In this document: positions 7,921 to 15,982 of the stretch, one piece after another
How the letters are laid out: each line of letters opens with the position of its first letter
How positions within the stretch are numbered: position 1 is the stretch's first letter
From: Ramlibacter sp.
Lineage (GTDB): Bacteria; Pseudomonadota; Gammaproteobacteria; Burkholderiales; Burkholderiaceae_C
Reading direction: 5' to 3'
Assembly (NCBI GenBank): GCA_025351615.1
Contig: JANXVP010000147.1
Span: 1-20,313, forward strand
DNA length: 20,313 nt
Position numbers and translations under genes: made by a program
The notes under the pieces: generated by a model
Database searches by the model: none
What the model was told of the DNA's origin: nothing
Seen by the model: the letters and a program-made list of their open reading frames with translations, nothing else

Positions 7921-9219
7921 TTGTTGTCGATACGAGTGCTTTACACCAGTGGAACCGGGCTGCTTCAGTCCTGGGCTTCGAATGAGGTCGTGCGTCCCCT
8001 GCTCGAGCCCGTCCTGCATCCATCGCGCTGGCGCATCCGGGCACTCGGCCTGTCCACATCGGTTGGGTATCCGCTGTTTTACTGGATCTGGGGCAAGCTC
8101 TTGCCGCAACCTTACGAGAGCCTGGTGCTGCGCGTCCTGATGGGGGTACTGGGCCTGTGCCTGCTGGTGTTCCCCCGCTTGAGCGCGACGCCGCCAAGCC
8201 GTGTGGCCGCCGCGCTCTTCACGGCCATTTTCTGGATCACGCTGCCGCTGTTTTTTTCCTGGATGTACTTCTGCAACCACGGCAACACCGTGTGGCTTGC
8301 CAGTTTCAGTGCGATGTTCCTGATCTATTACCAGCTGACCGACTGGCGCATCGCGACGCTGGGCTGCATTTCCGGCGTGGCGATTGCATGGGTGCTGTTC
8401 AATGCCGTGGGTCCCCATGTCCCGGACATGCCGCTGGACCAGGTGCTCACGAGCGTGGTGGTCATTTCCTTCAGCTGGTTCATGGGACTGGTTCTTGGCA
8501 TTTCCTCGTCCAACCTGCGCCGCGAACAGTTGAACTACACGCTCGGGACCATGGGGATCATGGCGCATGAGCTGCGCACGCCGCTGGCGACCATGTCGCT
8601 GATCGGCGATGCGGTGCGCAACGAGGCGGCCGAATGCGGCACCTCGTCGGAGATGATGGAGAAGCTCGGCACGCGGCTGCACATGCTGGTGCGAAACATG
8701 AACCACCAGATCGACATGCAGATCGCGAACGCCCGGCTGATGCGCCTGCCCCTGCACAAGGAGGCGATCGCGGCAGCGGAGCTTGTGCGCCAGGCCGTCG
8801 CGGACTATCCGTACCGCAGCACCCGCGAGCGTGAGTGCGTGCAGGTGCTGGTGCGCCGCGATTTTCTGTTCGAGGGGTCGCAGGCGCTCTTCGCGCAGGT
8901 GATCGACAACCTGCTGAAGAACGCGCTGCGCTCGCTCGCAGCCGCCACCACCGCCAGCCAGCCGGGCGACCTGTTGATTGAAGTTGGCACCTTGCACAGC
9001 CGTGGCCGCATTGTCATCAACGACCGCGGCGTCGGCATCGATCCGGCGCTGCAGCCCCGGATCTTCGAGCCCTTCTTTTCCACCGATCGCGGCACCGGGC
9101 ACGGCCTGGGGCTGGCATTCTGCGAGCGCGTGATCGAGAGCGCCAACGGCACGATCCGCGTCAAGTCCGAACCGGCCCGCGGCGCTATTTTCACCATTGA
9201 GCTGCCGCTCCTGGCCTAG
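7921..9219 (+). CDS. cqsS: CqsS/LqsS-type membrane sensor histidine kinase, no fused receiver
   Basis: A 432-residue sensor kinase. Residues about 40-195 carry roughly six hydrophobic segments with no large periplasmic loop, matching the sensor of Vibrio cholerae CqsS as I remember it. GYPLFYWIW and LPQPYESLVLRVL (49-73) parallel GFPAYYFVW and FPQPYENLALRIL in CqsS, and TVWLASF (123-129) parallels NVWVMSF, keeping the Trp and Ser (W125, S128) at the positions of ligand-contact residues W104 and S107. The cytoplasmic part has the H-box AHELRTPL with phospho-accepting H216, the N-box IDNLLKNAL (N330, N334), NDRGVGI, FEPFFST and GHGLGLAF. It ends there, lacking the C-terminal receiver of CqsS and so resembling Legionella LqsS. 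It should sense an alpha-hydroxyketone signal and exchange phosphate with the response regulator gene 42 bp downstream. Confidence 0.88.
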   Translation: MLSIRVLYTSGTGLLQSWASNEVVRPLLEPVLHPSRWRIRALGLSTSVGYPLFYWIWGKLLPQPYESLVLRVLMGVLGLCLLVFPRLSATPPSRVAAALFTAIFWITLPLFFSWMYFCNHGNTVWLASFSAMFLIYYQLTDWRIATLGCISGVAIAWVLFNAVGPHVPDMPLDQVLTSVVVISFSWFMGLVLGISSSNLRREQLNYTLGTMGIMAHELRTPLATMSLIGDAVRNEAAECGTSSEMMEKLGTRLHMLVRNMNHQIDMQIANARLMRLPLHKEAIAAAELVRQAVADYPYRSTRERECVQVLVRRDFLFEGSQALFAQVIDNLLKNALRSLAAATTASQPGDLLIEVGTLHSRGRIVINDRGVGIDPALQPRIFEPFFSTDRGTGHGLGLAFCERVIESANGTIRVKSEPARGAIFTIELPLLA

Positions 9220-9261
9220 CACAATGACGAACCCCAAAGACCCCAGACCACAGGCACTGCG

Positions 9262-10239
9262 ATGAGCTTTCCCCTCTTTCACCGGCCCGGAACCGTGGTC
9301 TTTCTAGATGACGACCCGGACTACCTGGAGATGCTTGCCTTGGTGCTGCCGCGCCGCTGGCATGTCAGGCTGTTCATGCGTCCCGCGGAATGCATCAACT
9401 ACCTGCAGCAGGAGCCGCCGTTCTGGGAGGCGGACGCATGGAACCAGCAGCAGCTGATCACCGAGTGGCGCGAGGGGAAGGCGCTGATTCCGCAAATCCT
9501 CGCGTACTGGTCCAAGTACACCGAGCGCTATGCACTGACCAGGGTTTGCGTGGTCGATTACTCGATGCCTGGAATGGATGGCCTCCAGGCCCTCGGTGAG
9601 CTGATGGACTGGCCCGGGGCGCGGGTGCTCCTGACCGGCCAGGCCGACGAACAGGTGGCGGTGCGGGCATTCAACCGGGGCCTGATCGACCAGTTCATTG
9701 CCAAGCAGACGCCCGACATTTCCAGGCGCCTGATCGATGCGGTGGAGCAGTTGCTGGCAACGCCGAACGCGCGCCACGAGCAGACCTGGCGGGTCACGCT
9801 GAGTCCCGAGCAGAACGGGCTGCTTCGCACGGCTGCCACCAGCCGCGACCTGAAGGCCTTCGCCGCCAAGCACTGGATCGAGTACGTGGTGATCGGACAG
9901 CCATTCGGCGTGCTGGGCATGGACAGGGCCGGAGGCGTGGGCTGGCTGCAGCTCGAGACCCGCGAGGGCCTGCAGGCGCTTGCGGAGCTGGCCGAGATCG
10001 AAGGGTTGCCGGCAACCGGTCTCCAGGAGATCAGGGCCGGCCGCAAGCTGGCGGACCTTGAACTGAAGCAGGCGCTGGGCCGCAGAGGACCGCCGCGGTT
10101 AACGGCGGCCTTCCCGATCGGTCAGGACGAAGCCCTTCTCGGCGCGCTGTTCGCCATCGAAGTGCCGCAAGCGCCGGACGTGGTGAACAGCTACTCGAGC
10201 TGGCTGGCACGCCAGGAGCAACGCACGGTGCAGGGCTAG
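9262..10239 (+). CDS. Response regulator with interrupted receiver domain and unassigned C-terminal output domain
   Basis: A 325-residue regulator that follows the kinase gene and is probably cotranscribed with it. The N-terminal receiver is recognisable: acidic pocket D16-D18 in VVFLDDDPDY, phospho-acceptor D99 in VCVVDYSMPGMDG, T125 in RVLLTGQ and K148 in FIAKQT. Between the second and third strands there is an extra segment of roughly 35-40 residues (about 51-93, Trp-rich: PPFWEADAW, ITEWREG, AYWSKYTERY) not found in ordinary CheY-like domains. Residues about 175-325 form an output domain with no helix-turn-helix, GGDEF or other motif that I recognise. This architecture, a receiver plus non-DNA-binding domain next to a CqsS-type kinase, recalls Legionella LqsR. 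It may act by protein contact rather than on DNA. The last codon overlaps the convergent synthase gene. Confidence 0.82.
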   Translation: MSFPLFHRPGTVVFLDDDPDYLEMLALVLPRRWHVRLFMRPAECINYLQQEPPFWEADAWNQQQLITEWREGKALIPQILAYWSKYTERYALTRVCVVDYSMPGMDGLQALGELMDWPGARVLLTGQADEQVAVRAFNRGLIDQFIAKQTPDISRRLIDAVEQLLATPNARHEQTWRVTLSPEQNGLLRTAATSRDLKAFAAKHWIEYVVIGQPFGVLGMDRAGGVGWLQLETREGLQALAELAEIEGLPATGLQEIRAGRKLADLELKQALGRRGPPRLTAAFPIGQDEALLGALFAIEVPQAPDVVNSYSSWLARQEQRTVQG

Positions 10240-11477
10240 TTGACCTGCGCCCGGTTGCGCCGGGCAATCGGCCAGTCCCAGGGCTTCACCTGCTCGGCAA
10301 CGGCCCTGGCAGCCGATTCGACGTGGTTCAGTTCCGCGTCCGTCAGCCCCGCATTCAGCGTCAACCGGACCATTGCCCGATTGCGGCTGGTCGCGGGAGC
10401 GCAGAACACCGCGCCGATCACGCCATGGCCTTCCAGGGCATCGCGCAGCGCCAGGGTGTCAAACTCCGCCCCCGCCTCCAGCGAGATGATCTGTTCGCTT
10501 CCCTGGTGAATGGGGTAGCCCAGGTCCGTCAGGCTGCCGCGCAAGCGCAGCGTGTTGGCGAGCAGCTTTTGCCGGGCTCCGTCGCTGCGCTTGACGACCT
10601 CCAGCGTGGCGTGCAGGCCGGCGATCTCGTGCGGCAACAGGCAGGAACTGAAAATGCTTGGGAGGCTGTGGCACATGAGGTAATTTCGCAGTTCCGCGGG
10701 CATCGAGAAAAACCCGGCGCGGCCAGCGAAAGCCTTGGCCATGCTGAAGGTGATGAACTGCACGCGATCGGTCAGGCCCAGCATCGCGCACAAGCCTGCG
10801 CCGGCCGGCCCGTGGGTGCCGGCGGAGTGCGACTCGTCCACCAGGATCATCGAGCCACTGCGCTCCGCTACTTCCACGATCTCGCGCAGCGGACACAGGG
10901 CGCCGGTCGTGCTGTACACCGAATCGACCACCACCAGGCCCGCGCCATGGCGCTGCGTCATCTTTTCGAGATGTGCGGGATCGTTGTGCCGGAAGGCATG
11001 GACCGGTGCCTTGGCTGCACGCGCGCCCTCCCACAGCGACATATGGGCGAGGCTGTCCATGTAGACCGGTGTCTCGGCGTCGGCGACGACCTGCAACAGG
11101 CCCAGATTGGCGGTGTAGCCAGACTGGCAGAGCAAGCCATCCTCCACACCGAGCCAGCCGCACAGCGCACGCTCGAGCTGCCAGGCCGAATTTCCTTCGA
11201 GCTGAAAGACGCCCGACTGCAGCACGAACTCGCGATCGCTCTTGATCGAACTGAGCTGCGCCTGGACGATGTCCGGATGGCCGGTGATCGAGAGATAGTC
11301 GTTGCCATCGAGACGGATGTCGTCGCTGCGTTGTGCGCGACCGTGGGTAACGAATTTTCCACTCCATTCGTCGCGCAGGCGAGCTGAGAACTCGGTCTCG
11401 ATGCGTTGCTCAAGACGAGCGGAAAGGCGGGGACGACCAACGGTCTGGACGGGGAGGGGGCTGTAACGGACTTCCAT
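10236..11477 (-). CDS. cqsA: CqsA/LqsA-type alpha-hydroxyketone autoinducer synthase (PLP-dependent)
   Basis: A 413-residue fold-type I PLP enzyme of the alpha-oxoamine synthase family. Many blocks match Vibrio cholerae CqsA as recalled: GNDYLSITGHP (58-68), LLCQSGYTANLGLLQ (115-129), DSLAHMSLWEGAR (141-153), QRHGAGLVVVDSVYST (175-190), LVDESHSAGTHGP (212-224) with cofactor-contacting D214, SMAKAFAGRAG with Schiff-base Lys 248, IFSSCLLPHE, and VFCAPATSRN. The SLWEGAR and THGP blocks separate CqsA-like synthases from KBL and BioF. Such enzymes condense a fatty acyl-CoA with an amino-acid-derived substrate to give the CAI-1/LAI-1 family of diffusible signals. The acyl length made here cannot be read. 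AGGTG lies 5 bp before the ATG. The gene converges on the response regulator: both stop codons sit in one CTAG. A large palindrome lies 57-88 bp upstream of the start. Confidence 0.93.
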   Translation of the reverse strand: MEVRYSPLPVQTVGRPRLSARLEQRIETEFSARLRDEWSGKFVTHGRAQRSDDIRLDGNDYLSITGHPDIVQAQLSSIKSDREFVLQSGVFQLEGNSAWQLERALCGWLGVEDGLLCQSGYTANLGLLQVVADAETPVYMDSLAHMSLWEGARAAKAPVHAFRHNDPAHLEKMTQRHGAGLVVVDSVYSTTGALCPLREIVEVAERSGSMILVDESHSAGTHGPAGAGLCAMLGLTDRVQFITFSMAKAFAGRAGFFSMPAELRNYLMCHSLPSIFSSCLLPHEIAGLHATLEVVKRSDGARQKLLANTLRLRGSLTDLGYPIHQGSEQIISLEAGAEFDTLALRDALEGHGVIGAVFCAPATSRNRAMVRLTLNAGLTDAELNHVESAARAVAEQVKPWDWPIARRNRAQVN

Positions 11478-11521
11478 GGTGCACCTGAGAATTGCTGTGC
11501 ATTCATTGAAGTCCGAAACGA

Positions 11522-11548
11522 ATTGTTGCGTGGTTTAACCCCTGTCAA
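11522..11548 (-). promoter_or_regulatory. Possible cqsA promoter overlapping the palindrome
   Basis: On the reverse strand a consensus TTGACA (11543-11548) lies within the palindrome and is followed after 15 bp by AACAAT (11522-11527), four of six matches to the -10 box. The spacing is short, so this is a weak call. If right, a regulator bound to the palindrome would cover the -35 region. Confidence 0.3.
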
Positions 11549-11565
11549 CATTGACAGGGGTTAAA
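11534..11565. promoter_or_regulatory. Perfect 15-bp-arm palindrome with lux-box core upstream of cqsA
   Basis: TTTAACCCCTGTCAA, then CA, then TTGACAGGGGTTAAA: two perfectly complementary 15-base arms separated by 2 bases. The core is CTGT-N8-ACAG, the geometry of LuxR-family operators. It lies in the 142-bp gap between the ends of secA and the start of cqsA. No T-run follows on either strand, which argues against a simple intrinsic terminator for secA, although a hairpin in the secA mRNA 3' end is still possible. Operator function for the nearby LuxR-type protein is inference. Confidence 0.6.
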
Positions 11566-11619
11566 TGTTTCTAGCCGGATCTTTTGCTACTGATTGTAAC
11601 TAAGCGGTCACCCTCTGCG

Positions 11620-14400
11620 TCAGGCCAGCTTCCCGTGGCACTGCTTGTATTTCTTCCCGCTCCCGCAGGGACAGGGGTCGTTTCGGCCCACCCGGGCAAT
11701 CTGTCCCCCGAGCGTCGCACCAGCCTGCAGGCTGGTCCTGGCGTCGACGACCGTCTCCACTTCGCCCGTTTCGGTGGGCGCCGTGTAGGTGACGTTTGCG
11801 ATCCTTTCCGCCCGGCTTTCCATATCCTCCGCGGCCTGCTCCAGCTGCTCCACCGACTGGACCTTGACGGTCATCAGCAACCTGGTCACTTCGTTCTTGA
11901 CTGAATCGAGCAACTGGCCGAACAGCTCGAAGGCTTCGCGCTTGTACTCCTGCTTGGGCTGCTTCTGCGCGTAGCCCCGCAGGTGGATGCCCTGGCGCAG
12001 GTAATCCAGTGCCGACAGGTGTTCGCGCCAGTGCGTGTCGATGCTTTGCAGCAGCACGACGCGCTCGAACTGGGTGAAGTTCTCGGGGCCGATCTGCTGC
12101 ACCTTCAGCTCGAACGCCTGGTTCGCGTTGCGTATCACCTTCTCCAGAACCTCCTCGTCAGTGATCGAGCTGGCGCCCTGGACGTCGGCCTGCAGCGACG
12201 TCTCGATACTCCACTCGTCGGTCAGCACCTTCTGCAGACCGGCCACATCCCACTGCTCTTCGACCGACTCCGGCGGAACATATTGGCGCGTCAGGTCGGT
12301 GAAGCAACCTTCGCGCAAGGATGCAATCTGTGCCGACAGGTCGGCCGCGTCCAGGATGTCGTTGCGCTGCTGGTAGATCACCTTGCGCTGGTCGTTCGAG
12401 ACGTCGTCATACTCCAACAACTGCTTGCGGATATCGAAGTTGCGTGCCTCGACCTTGCGCTGAGCGCTTTCGATGCTGCGCGTGACGATGCCGGCTTCGA
12501 TGGCTTCCCCATCCGGCATCTTCAGCCGCTCCATGATGGCCTTGACCCGGTCACCGGCGAAGATGCGCATCAGCGGATCGTCCAGGCTCAGGTAGAAGCG
12601 GGACGAACCCGGATCGCCCTGCCGTCCGGACCGGCCTCGCAGCTGGTTGTCGATCCGACGGGATTCGTGCCGTTCCGTCGCGATGATCCGCAGTCCGCCC
12701 AGGCTGGTGACGGCGCCATGGTCCCTGGCCCATTGCTCGCGCAGCTCGCTGATCTTGCGCGCCCTGGCCGCGGGATCGAGCGACTCGTCGGCCTCAACCA
12801 CCTCCACCGCTTTTTCGACGTTACCCCCCAGCACGATGTCGGTGCCACGGCCCGCCATGTTGGTCGCGATCGTGATCATCCTCGGCCGCCCGGCCTGGGC
12901 GACGATGTCCGCCTCGCGCGCGTGCTGCTTGGCATTGAGCACCTGGTGCGGCAGGTTTTCCTTGATCAGCAGCTCGTCGATGATTTCCGAGTTCTCGATC
13001 GACGTCGTCCCCACCAGGACGGGTTGGCCGCGTTCATGACATTCGCGGATGTCCTTGATCGCCGCTTCGTATTTCTCGCGCGTGGTCTTGTAGACCCGGT
13101 CGAGCTGGTCATCGCGACGGCTCGGCTTGTTCGGTGGGATGACCGTGGTTTCGAGGCCGTAGATTTCCTGAAATTCGTAGGCCTCGGTGTCGGCCGTTCC
13201 GGTCATGCCGCACAGCTTGCCGTACAGCCGGAAGTAGTTCTGGAACGTGATGGACGCCAGCGTCTGGTTCTCGGCCTGGATCGGCACGCTTTCCTTGGCT
13301 TCCACCGCCTGGTGCAGGCCGTCGCTCCAGCGCCGACCGGACATCAGACGGCCGGTGAACTCGTCCACGATCACCACTTCCTGGGCGCCGTCCTCCCCGC
13401 GCTGCACGACATAGTGCTGGTCGCGGAAATACAGCTGGTTGGCCCTCAAGGCCGCATACAGGTGGTGCATCAACGCGATGTTGGCCGGGTCGTAAAGCGT
13501 GGCGCCTTCGGGAATCATCCCGAGGTTGAACAGGATGCGTTCGGCGTTCTCGTGGCCCTGCTCGGTGAGAAAGACCTGATGGCTCTTTTCGTCCAGCGTG
13601 AAATCGCCGGCCTTGACGATGCCTTCACCCGTGCGCGGGTCGGCCTCGCCTTCCTGCTTCGTCAGCAGCGGCACCACCTTGTTCATGGCGATGTACAGCT
13701 CGGTGTGGTCTTCGGCCTGGCCGCTGATGATCAGCGGCGTGCGGGCCTCGTCGATCAGGATCGAATCGACCTCGTCGACGATGGCGTAATTCAGCCCGCG
13801 CTGTACCCGGTCCGCCACCTCGTAGACCATGTTGTCGCGCAGGTAGTCGAAGCCGAATTCATTGTTCGTGCCGTAGGTGATGTCGCAGCGGTACGCCGCC
13901 TGCTTGTCTTCGCGCGGCATGTTCGGCAGGTTCACGCCCACCGTCATGCCCAGGAAGCTGTACAGCTTGCCCATCCACTGCGCATCCCGGTTGGCCAGGT
14001 AATCATTCACCGTGACGACGTGCACGCCACGGCCGGTCAGCGCATTCAGGTAAACCGGCAACGTGGCCGTCAGTGTCTTGCCCTCGCCGGTGCCCATCTC
14101 GGAGATCTTGCCGTTGTGCAGCGACATGCCGCCAAGCATCTGGACGTCGAAGTGCCGCATCTTCATGACGCGCTTGGAGCCTTCGCGCACCACCGCAAAT
14201 GCCTCCGGCATCACATCGTCGAGCGCCTCGCCTGCGGCGACACGGGTTCTGAATTCATCGGTTTTGGCGCGCAGCTCGCCGTCGCTGAGCTTCTCGAACT
14301 CCGGCTCCAGTGCGTTGATGCGATCGACAGTCTTGCGGTACTGCTTGAGAAGGCGGTCGTTACGGCTGCCGAAAATTTTTGTCAGGAGATTGGTGGCCAT
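11620..14400 (-). CDS. secA: SecA preprotein translocase ATPase
   Basis: A 926-residue SecA, full length for proteobacteria. It is the ATP-driven motor that pushes unfolded preproteins through SecYEG. Motor motifs are intact: Walker A GTGEGKT at 103-109 with K108, the same number as in E. coli; [19 protein letters not shown] for the DEAD-box region; [22 protein letters not shown]; and [14 protein letters not shown], the helicase motif VI with arginine finger. The C-terminus has the SEC-C zinc-binding tail [18 protein letters not shown], which binds SecB. The ATG at 14400 gives the conserved [13 protein letters not shown]-terminus; upstream open frame is not SecA-like. The M23 peptidase gene lies 128 bp upstream in the same direction, a common betaproteobacterial arrangement. 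Downstream, argJ or similar genes often follow, but here the cqsA locus is found. Confidence 0.98.
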   Translation of the reverse strand: MATNLLTKIFGSRNDRLLKQYRKTVDRINALEPEFEKLSDGELRAKTDEFRTRVAAGEALDDVMPEAFAVVREGSKRVMKMRHFDVQMLGGMSLHNGKISEMGTGEGKTLTATLPVYLNALTGRGVHVVTVNDYLANRDAQWMGKLYSFLGMTVGVNLPNMPREDKQAAYRCDITYGTNNEFGFDYLRDNMVYEVADRVQRGLNYAIVDEVDSILIDEARTPLIISGQAEDHTELYIAMNKVVPLLTKQEGEADPRTGEGIVKAGDFTLDEKSHQVFLTEQGHENAERILFNLGMIPEGATLYDPANIALMHHLYAALRANQLYFRDQHYVVQRGEDGAQEVVIVDEFTGRLMSGRRWSDGLHQAVEAKESVPIQAENQTLASITFQNYFRLYGKLCGMTGTADTEAYEFQEIYGLETTVIPPNKPSRRDDQLDRVYKTTREKYEAAIKDIRECHERGQPVLVGTTSIENSEIIDELLIKENLPHQVLNAKQHAREADIVAQAGRPRMITIATNMAGRGTDIVLGGNVEKAVEVVEADESLDPAARARKISELREQWARDHGAVTSLGGLRIIATERHESRRIDNQLRGRSGRQGDPGSSRFYLSLDDPLMRIFAGDRVKAIMERLKMPDGEAIEAGIVTRSIESAQRKVEARNFDIRKQLLEYDDVSNDQRKVIYQQRNDILDAADLSAQIASLREGCFTDLTRQYVPPESVEEQWDVAGLQKVLTDEWSIETSLQADVQGASSITDEEVLEKVIRNANQAFELKVQQIGPENFTQFERVVLLQSIDTHWREHLSALDYLRQGIHLRGYAQKQPKQEYKREAFELFGQLLDSVKNEVTRLLMTVKVQSVEQLEQAAEDMESRAERIANVTYTAPTETGEVETVVDARTSLQAGATLGGQIARVGRNDPCPCGSGKKYKQCHGKLA

Positions 14401-14528
14401 GAACGCGATACCGCCCTGCCGGCCCACCGGGGCCCGCAGGAGCGGCGCAATCCTTTGTTGTTCAGGATGGAAAGAGGCTGGACCCGGCCAATGCAAGAGC
14501 AGTGGCGGTTCCAGCAAAGCCGCTGATT

Positions 14529-15500
14529 TTACCTTCCGCCGGGCCCGCGCAGCGGGTCCGCGATCACGGCTTGCGCCAACTGTGGCGCCGGCAGGTGATG
14601 CCCCGCCGCCAGGAACTTCTGCGGATCCTGCGGCACCCCCCGCACGACCACCTCGAAATGCAGGTGAGGACCGGTGGAGCGTCCGGTGGTTCCCACGTCG
14701 GCGACTTTCTGGCCGCGCTTGACCAGGTCCCCTTTCTTGACCCAGACGCGGGACGCGTGGGCGTACCGCGTGATCAGGTCGTTGCCATGGTCGATTTCCA
14801 CCATCTGGCCGTAGGCGGGATGGGTTTCCTGGGTCACCACGACGCCTCCGGCAGCTGCGAGGATCGAGCTGCCGGGTTCCGCCTGGAAATCCAGGCCGGT
14901 GTGCAAGGCGGACCTGCCGGTGAAAGGATCGATGCGCCAGCCGAACGCGGACCCGAGGTGGCCCGTCAGGACCGGCTGCTGCGTCGGGACCATCATCTTG
15001 CGGATCTTCTGGTCGAACAGGCGTGATTCCATGACCGTCATCAGGTCGACGCGTTGCTCCGTCATCACGTCAAGGTCGGCCAGGGTTGCCTGCAGCTCCT
15101 GCAGCGTCAACGGACGGCCAGAAACAAGTGTGCCGCCGCGACCGGGAATCACCTTGATTTCGGCGGGATTGAGACCGGCGAGGCCGGACACCCGCTCGCC
15201 GAGCGCCTCGAGCTGGACCATCTTGGCCTGCATCTCGCCAAGCTTGCGCGCCATCGCATCGAGGTTCTCGCGCATGAACCGGTCACGCTGCTCGAATTCG
15301 TCCTTGACCACGAGTTTGACCAGGGCTCCGATCACCGGCCAGCCCTCCCGGGCACCCTTGAGAAACACCCAGTGGTACAGGCCGGCAGCGAAGACCATGA
15401 GGCCCAGCGACAGGCCCAGCAACGACAGCAGCAGGCGGGTGCCGCTCAGGTGAACCGCGCGGCTCTTGGCCAGCCACGCATCCGTGATAATGAAATGCAC
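14529..15500 (-). CDS. Membrane-anchored M23 family metallopeptidase (LytM domain)
   Basis: A 323-residue bitopic protein with one membrane helix at about 23-46, a periplasmic coiled-coil-like segment (about 66-105, rich in R, E, M and L), and a C-terminal LytM/M23 domain. Zinc and catalytic residues are all present: H200 and D204 in ALHTGLDF, H248 in TRYAHAS, and H279/H281 in GPHLHFEV. It should therefore be an active murein endopeptidase, not a degenerate EnvC/NlpD-type activator. The start is GTG at 15500: AGGGG lies 5 bp upstream and the reading [15 protein letters not shown] matches the usual basic N-terminus. The start codon overlaps the divergent DUF721 reading frame. Placement just upstream of secA is typical for Burkholderiales. 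Confidence 0.9.
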   Translation of the reverse strand: MHFIITDAWLAKSRAVHLSGTRLLLSLLGLSLGLMVFAAGLYHWVFLKGAREGWPVIGALVKLVVKDEFEQRDRFMRENLDAMARKLGEMQAKMVQLEALGERVSGLAGLNPAEIKVIPGRGGTLVSGRPLTLQELQATLADLDVMTEQRVDLMTVMESRLFDQKIRKMMVPTQQPVLTGHLGSAFGWRIDPFTGRSALHTGLDFQAEPGSSILAAAGGVVVTQETHPAYGQMVEIDHGNDLITRYAHASRVWVKKGDLVKRGQKVADVGTTGRSTGPHLHFEVVVRGVPQDPQKFLAAGHHLPAPQLAQAVIADPLRGPGGR

Positions 15501-15836
15501 TTGATCCCCTCGCTCTCATTGACCTTGACCAACCGACGCCACCATCCGGTCACGCTGCTGCAAGCCGCCGAAGAATCCCCGACGCTCGCCCGGCTGGCGG
15601 AACTTGGGCGTGAATCCAGCGAGCGTCTCAAGGCTGTTGCGCCTCTGATTCCCGAAGCTTTGCGGGCGGCCGTCCAGGCCGGACCGATCGAGGGGCCTGC
15701 ATGGTGTCTCCTCGTCAGCAACAATGCCGCGGCCGCAAAACTGCGGCAGGTGCTGCCTGCCCTCCAGAGCCGTCTGCGCGACCTCGGCTGGCAGGTTACC
15801 TCAATCCGTTTGAAAGTTCAAAGCAGCCAAAGGTAA
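15495..15836 (+). CDS. DUF721 family protein (DciA-like)
   Basis: A small protein, up to 113 residues, with NRRHHPVTLLQAAEESPTLARL near the N-terminus, APLIPEALRAAVQAGPI in the middle, and WCLLVSNNAAAAKLRQVLP, which is the conserved DUF721 core. DUF721 proteins include DciA, the loader of the replicative helicase DnaB in bacteria without DnaC. Assignment to that role here is by family only. The start is unsure: ATG at 15495 overlaps the GTG start of the divergent M23 gene by 6 bp and has no ribosome site, while TTG codons at 15501, 15519 and 15525 are also in frame. If the later ones are used, the protein would begin close to NRRHHPV, which is where homologues that I recall start. The M23-secA neighbourhood supports the identification. 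Confidence 0.8.
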   Translation: MHLIPSLSLTLTNRRHHPVTLLQAAEESPTLARLAELGRESSERLKAVAPLIPEALRAAVQAGPIEGPAWCLLVSNNAAAAKLRQVLPALQSRLRDLGWQVTSIRLKVQSSQR

Positions 15837-15869
15837 CCAATGGCTGAGCCATACCGCCTGGCGGATGGA

Positions 15870-15945
15870 TGGTGCCGATTGTCGGAATCGAACTGACGAC
15901 CTACCGCTTACAAGGCGGTTGCTCTACCAACTGAGCTAAATCGGC
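15870..15945 (-). tRNA. tRNA-Thr (anticodon TGT)
   Basis: A 76-base tRNA on the reverse strand with encoded CCA. The acceptor stem is GCCGATT paired with AATCGGC, the D-arm contains AGCTCAGTTGGTAGAGC, the anticodon stem ACCGC/GCGGT encloses CTTGTAA with anticodon TGT (reads ACA, and ACG by wobble), and the T-loop is TTCGATT. The T-stem has one A-C mismatch (GTCAG/CCGAC), which I recall also in E. coli tRNA-Thr(UGU). It lies just downstream of sspB and antisense to the DUF721 gene. Confidence 0.97.
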
Positions 15946-15953
15946 ACGGAGAA

Positions 15954-15982
15954 ATTCTAGCTACTTGATCCGCTTGAGCGAA
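15954..15982 (-). promoter_or_regulatory. Possible promoter of tRNA-Thr
   Basis: TAGAAT (15954-15959, five of six matches to the -10 box) is placed so that transcription would start near 15947, two bases before the tRNA. A weak -35, TTCGCT (15977-15982), lies 17 bp upstream, within the 3' end of sspB. Cotranscription with sspB is the alternative. Confidence 0.4.

Noticed and set aside
11534..11565. The palindrome as an ordinary intrinsic terminator of secA
   Set aside because: No T-run follows on the reverse strand (CCACGCAACA comes next), and the lux-box spacing and second related site fit an operator better. It is kept as an alternative.
11983..14526. 847-codon plus-strand open frame opposite secA
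   Set aside because: It mirrors the secA codon pattern on the other strand and has no recognisable domain.
15874..15945. A-C mismatch in the T-stem of tRNA-Thr suggesting a decaying tRNA gene
   Set aside because: The same mismatch is present in E. coli tRNA-Thr(UGU) as I recall it, and every other stem is intact.
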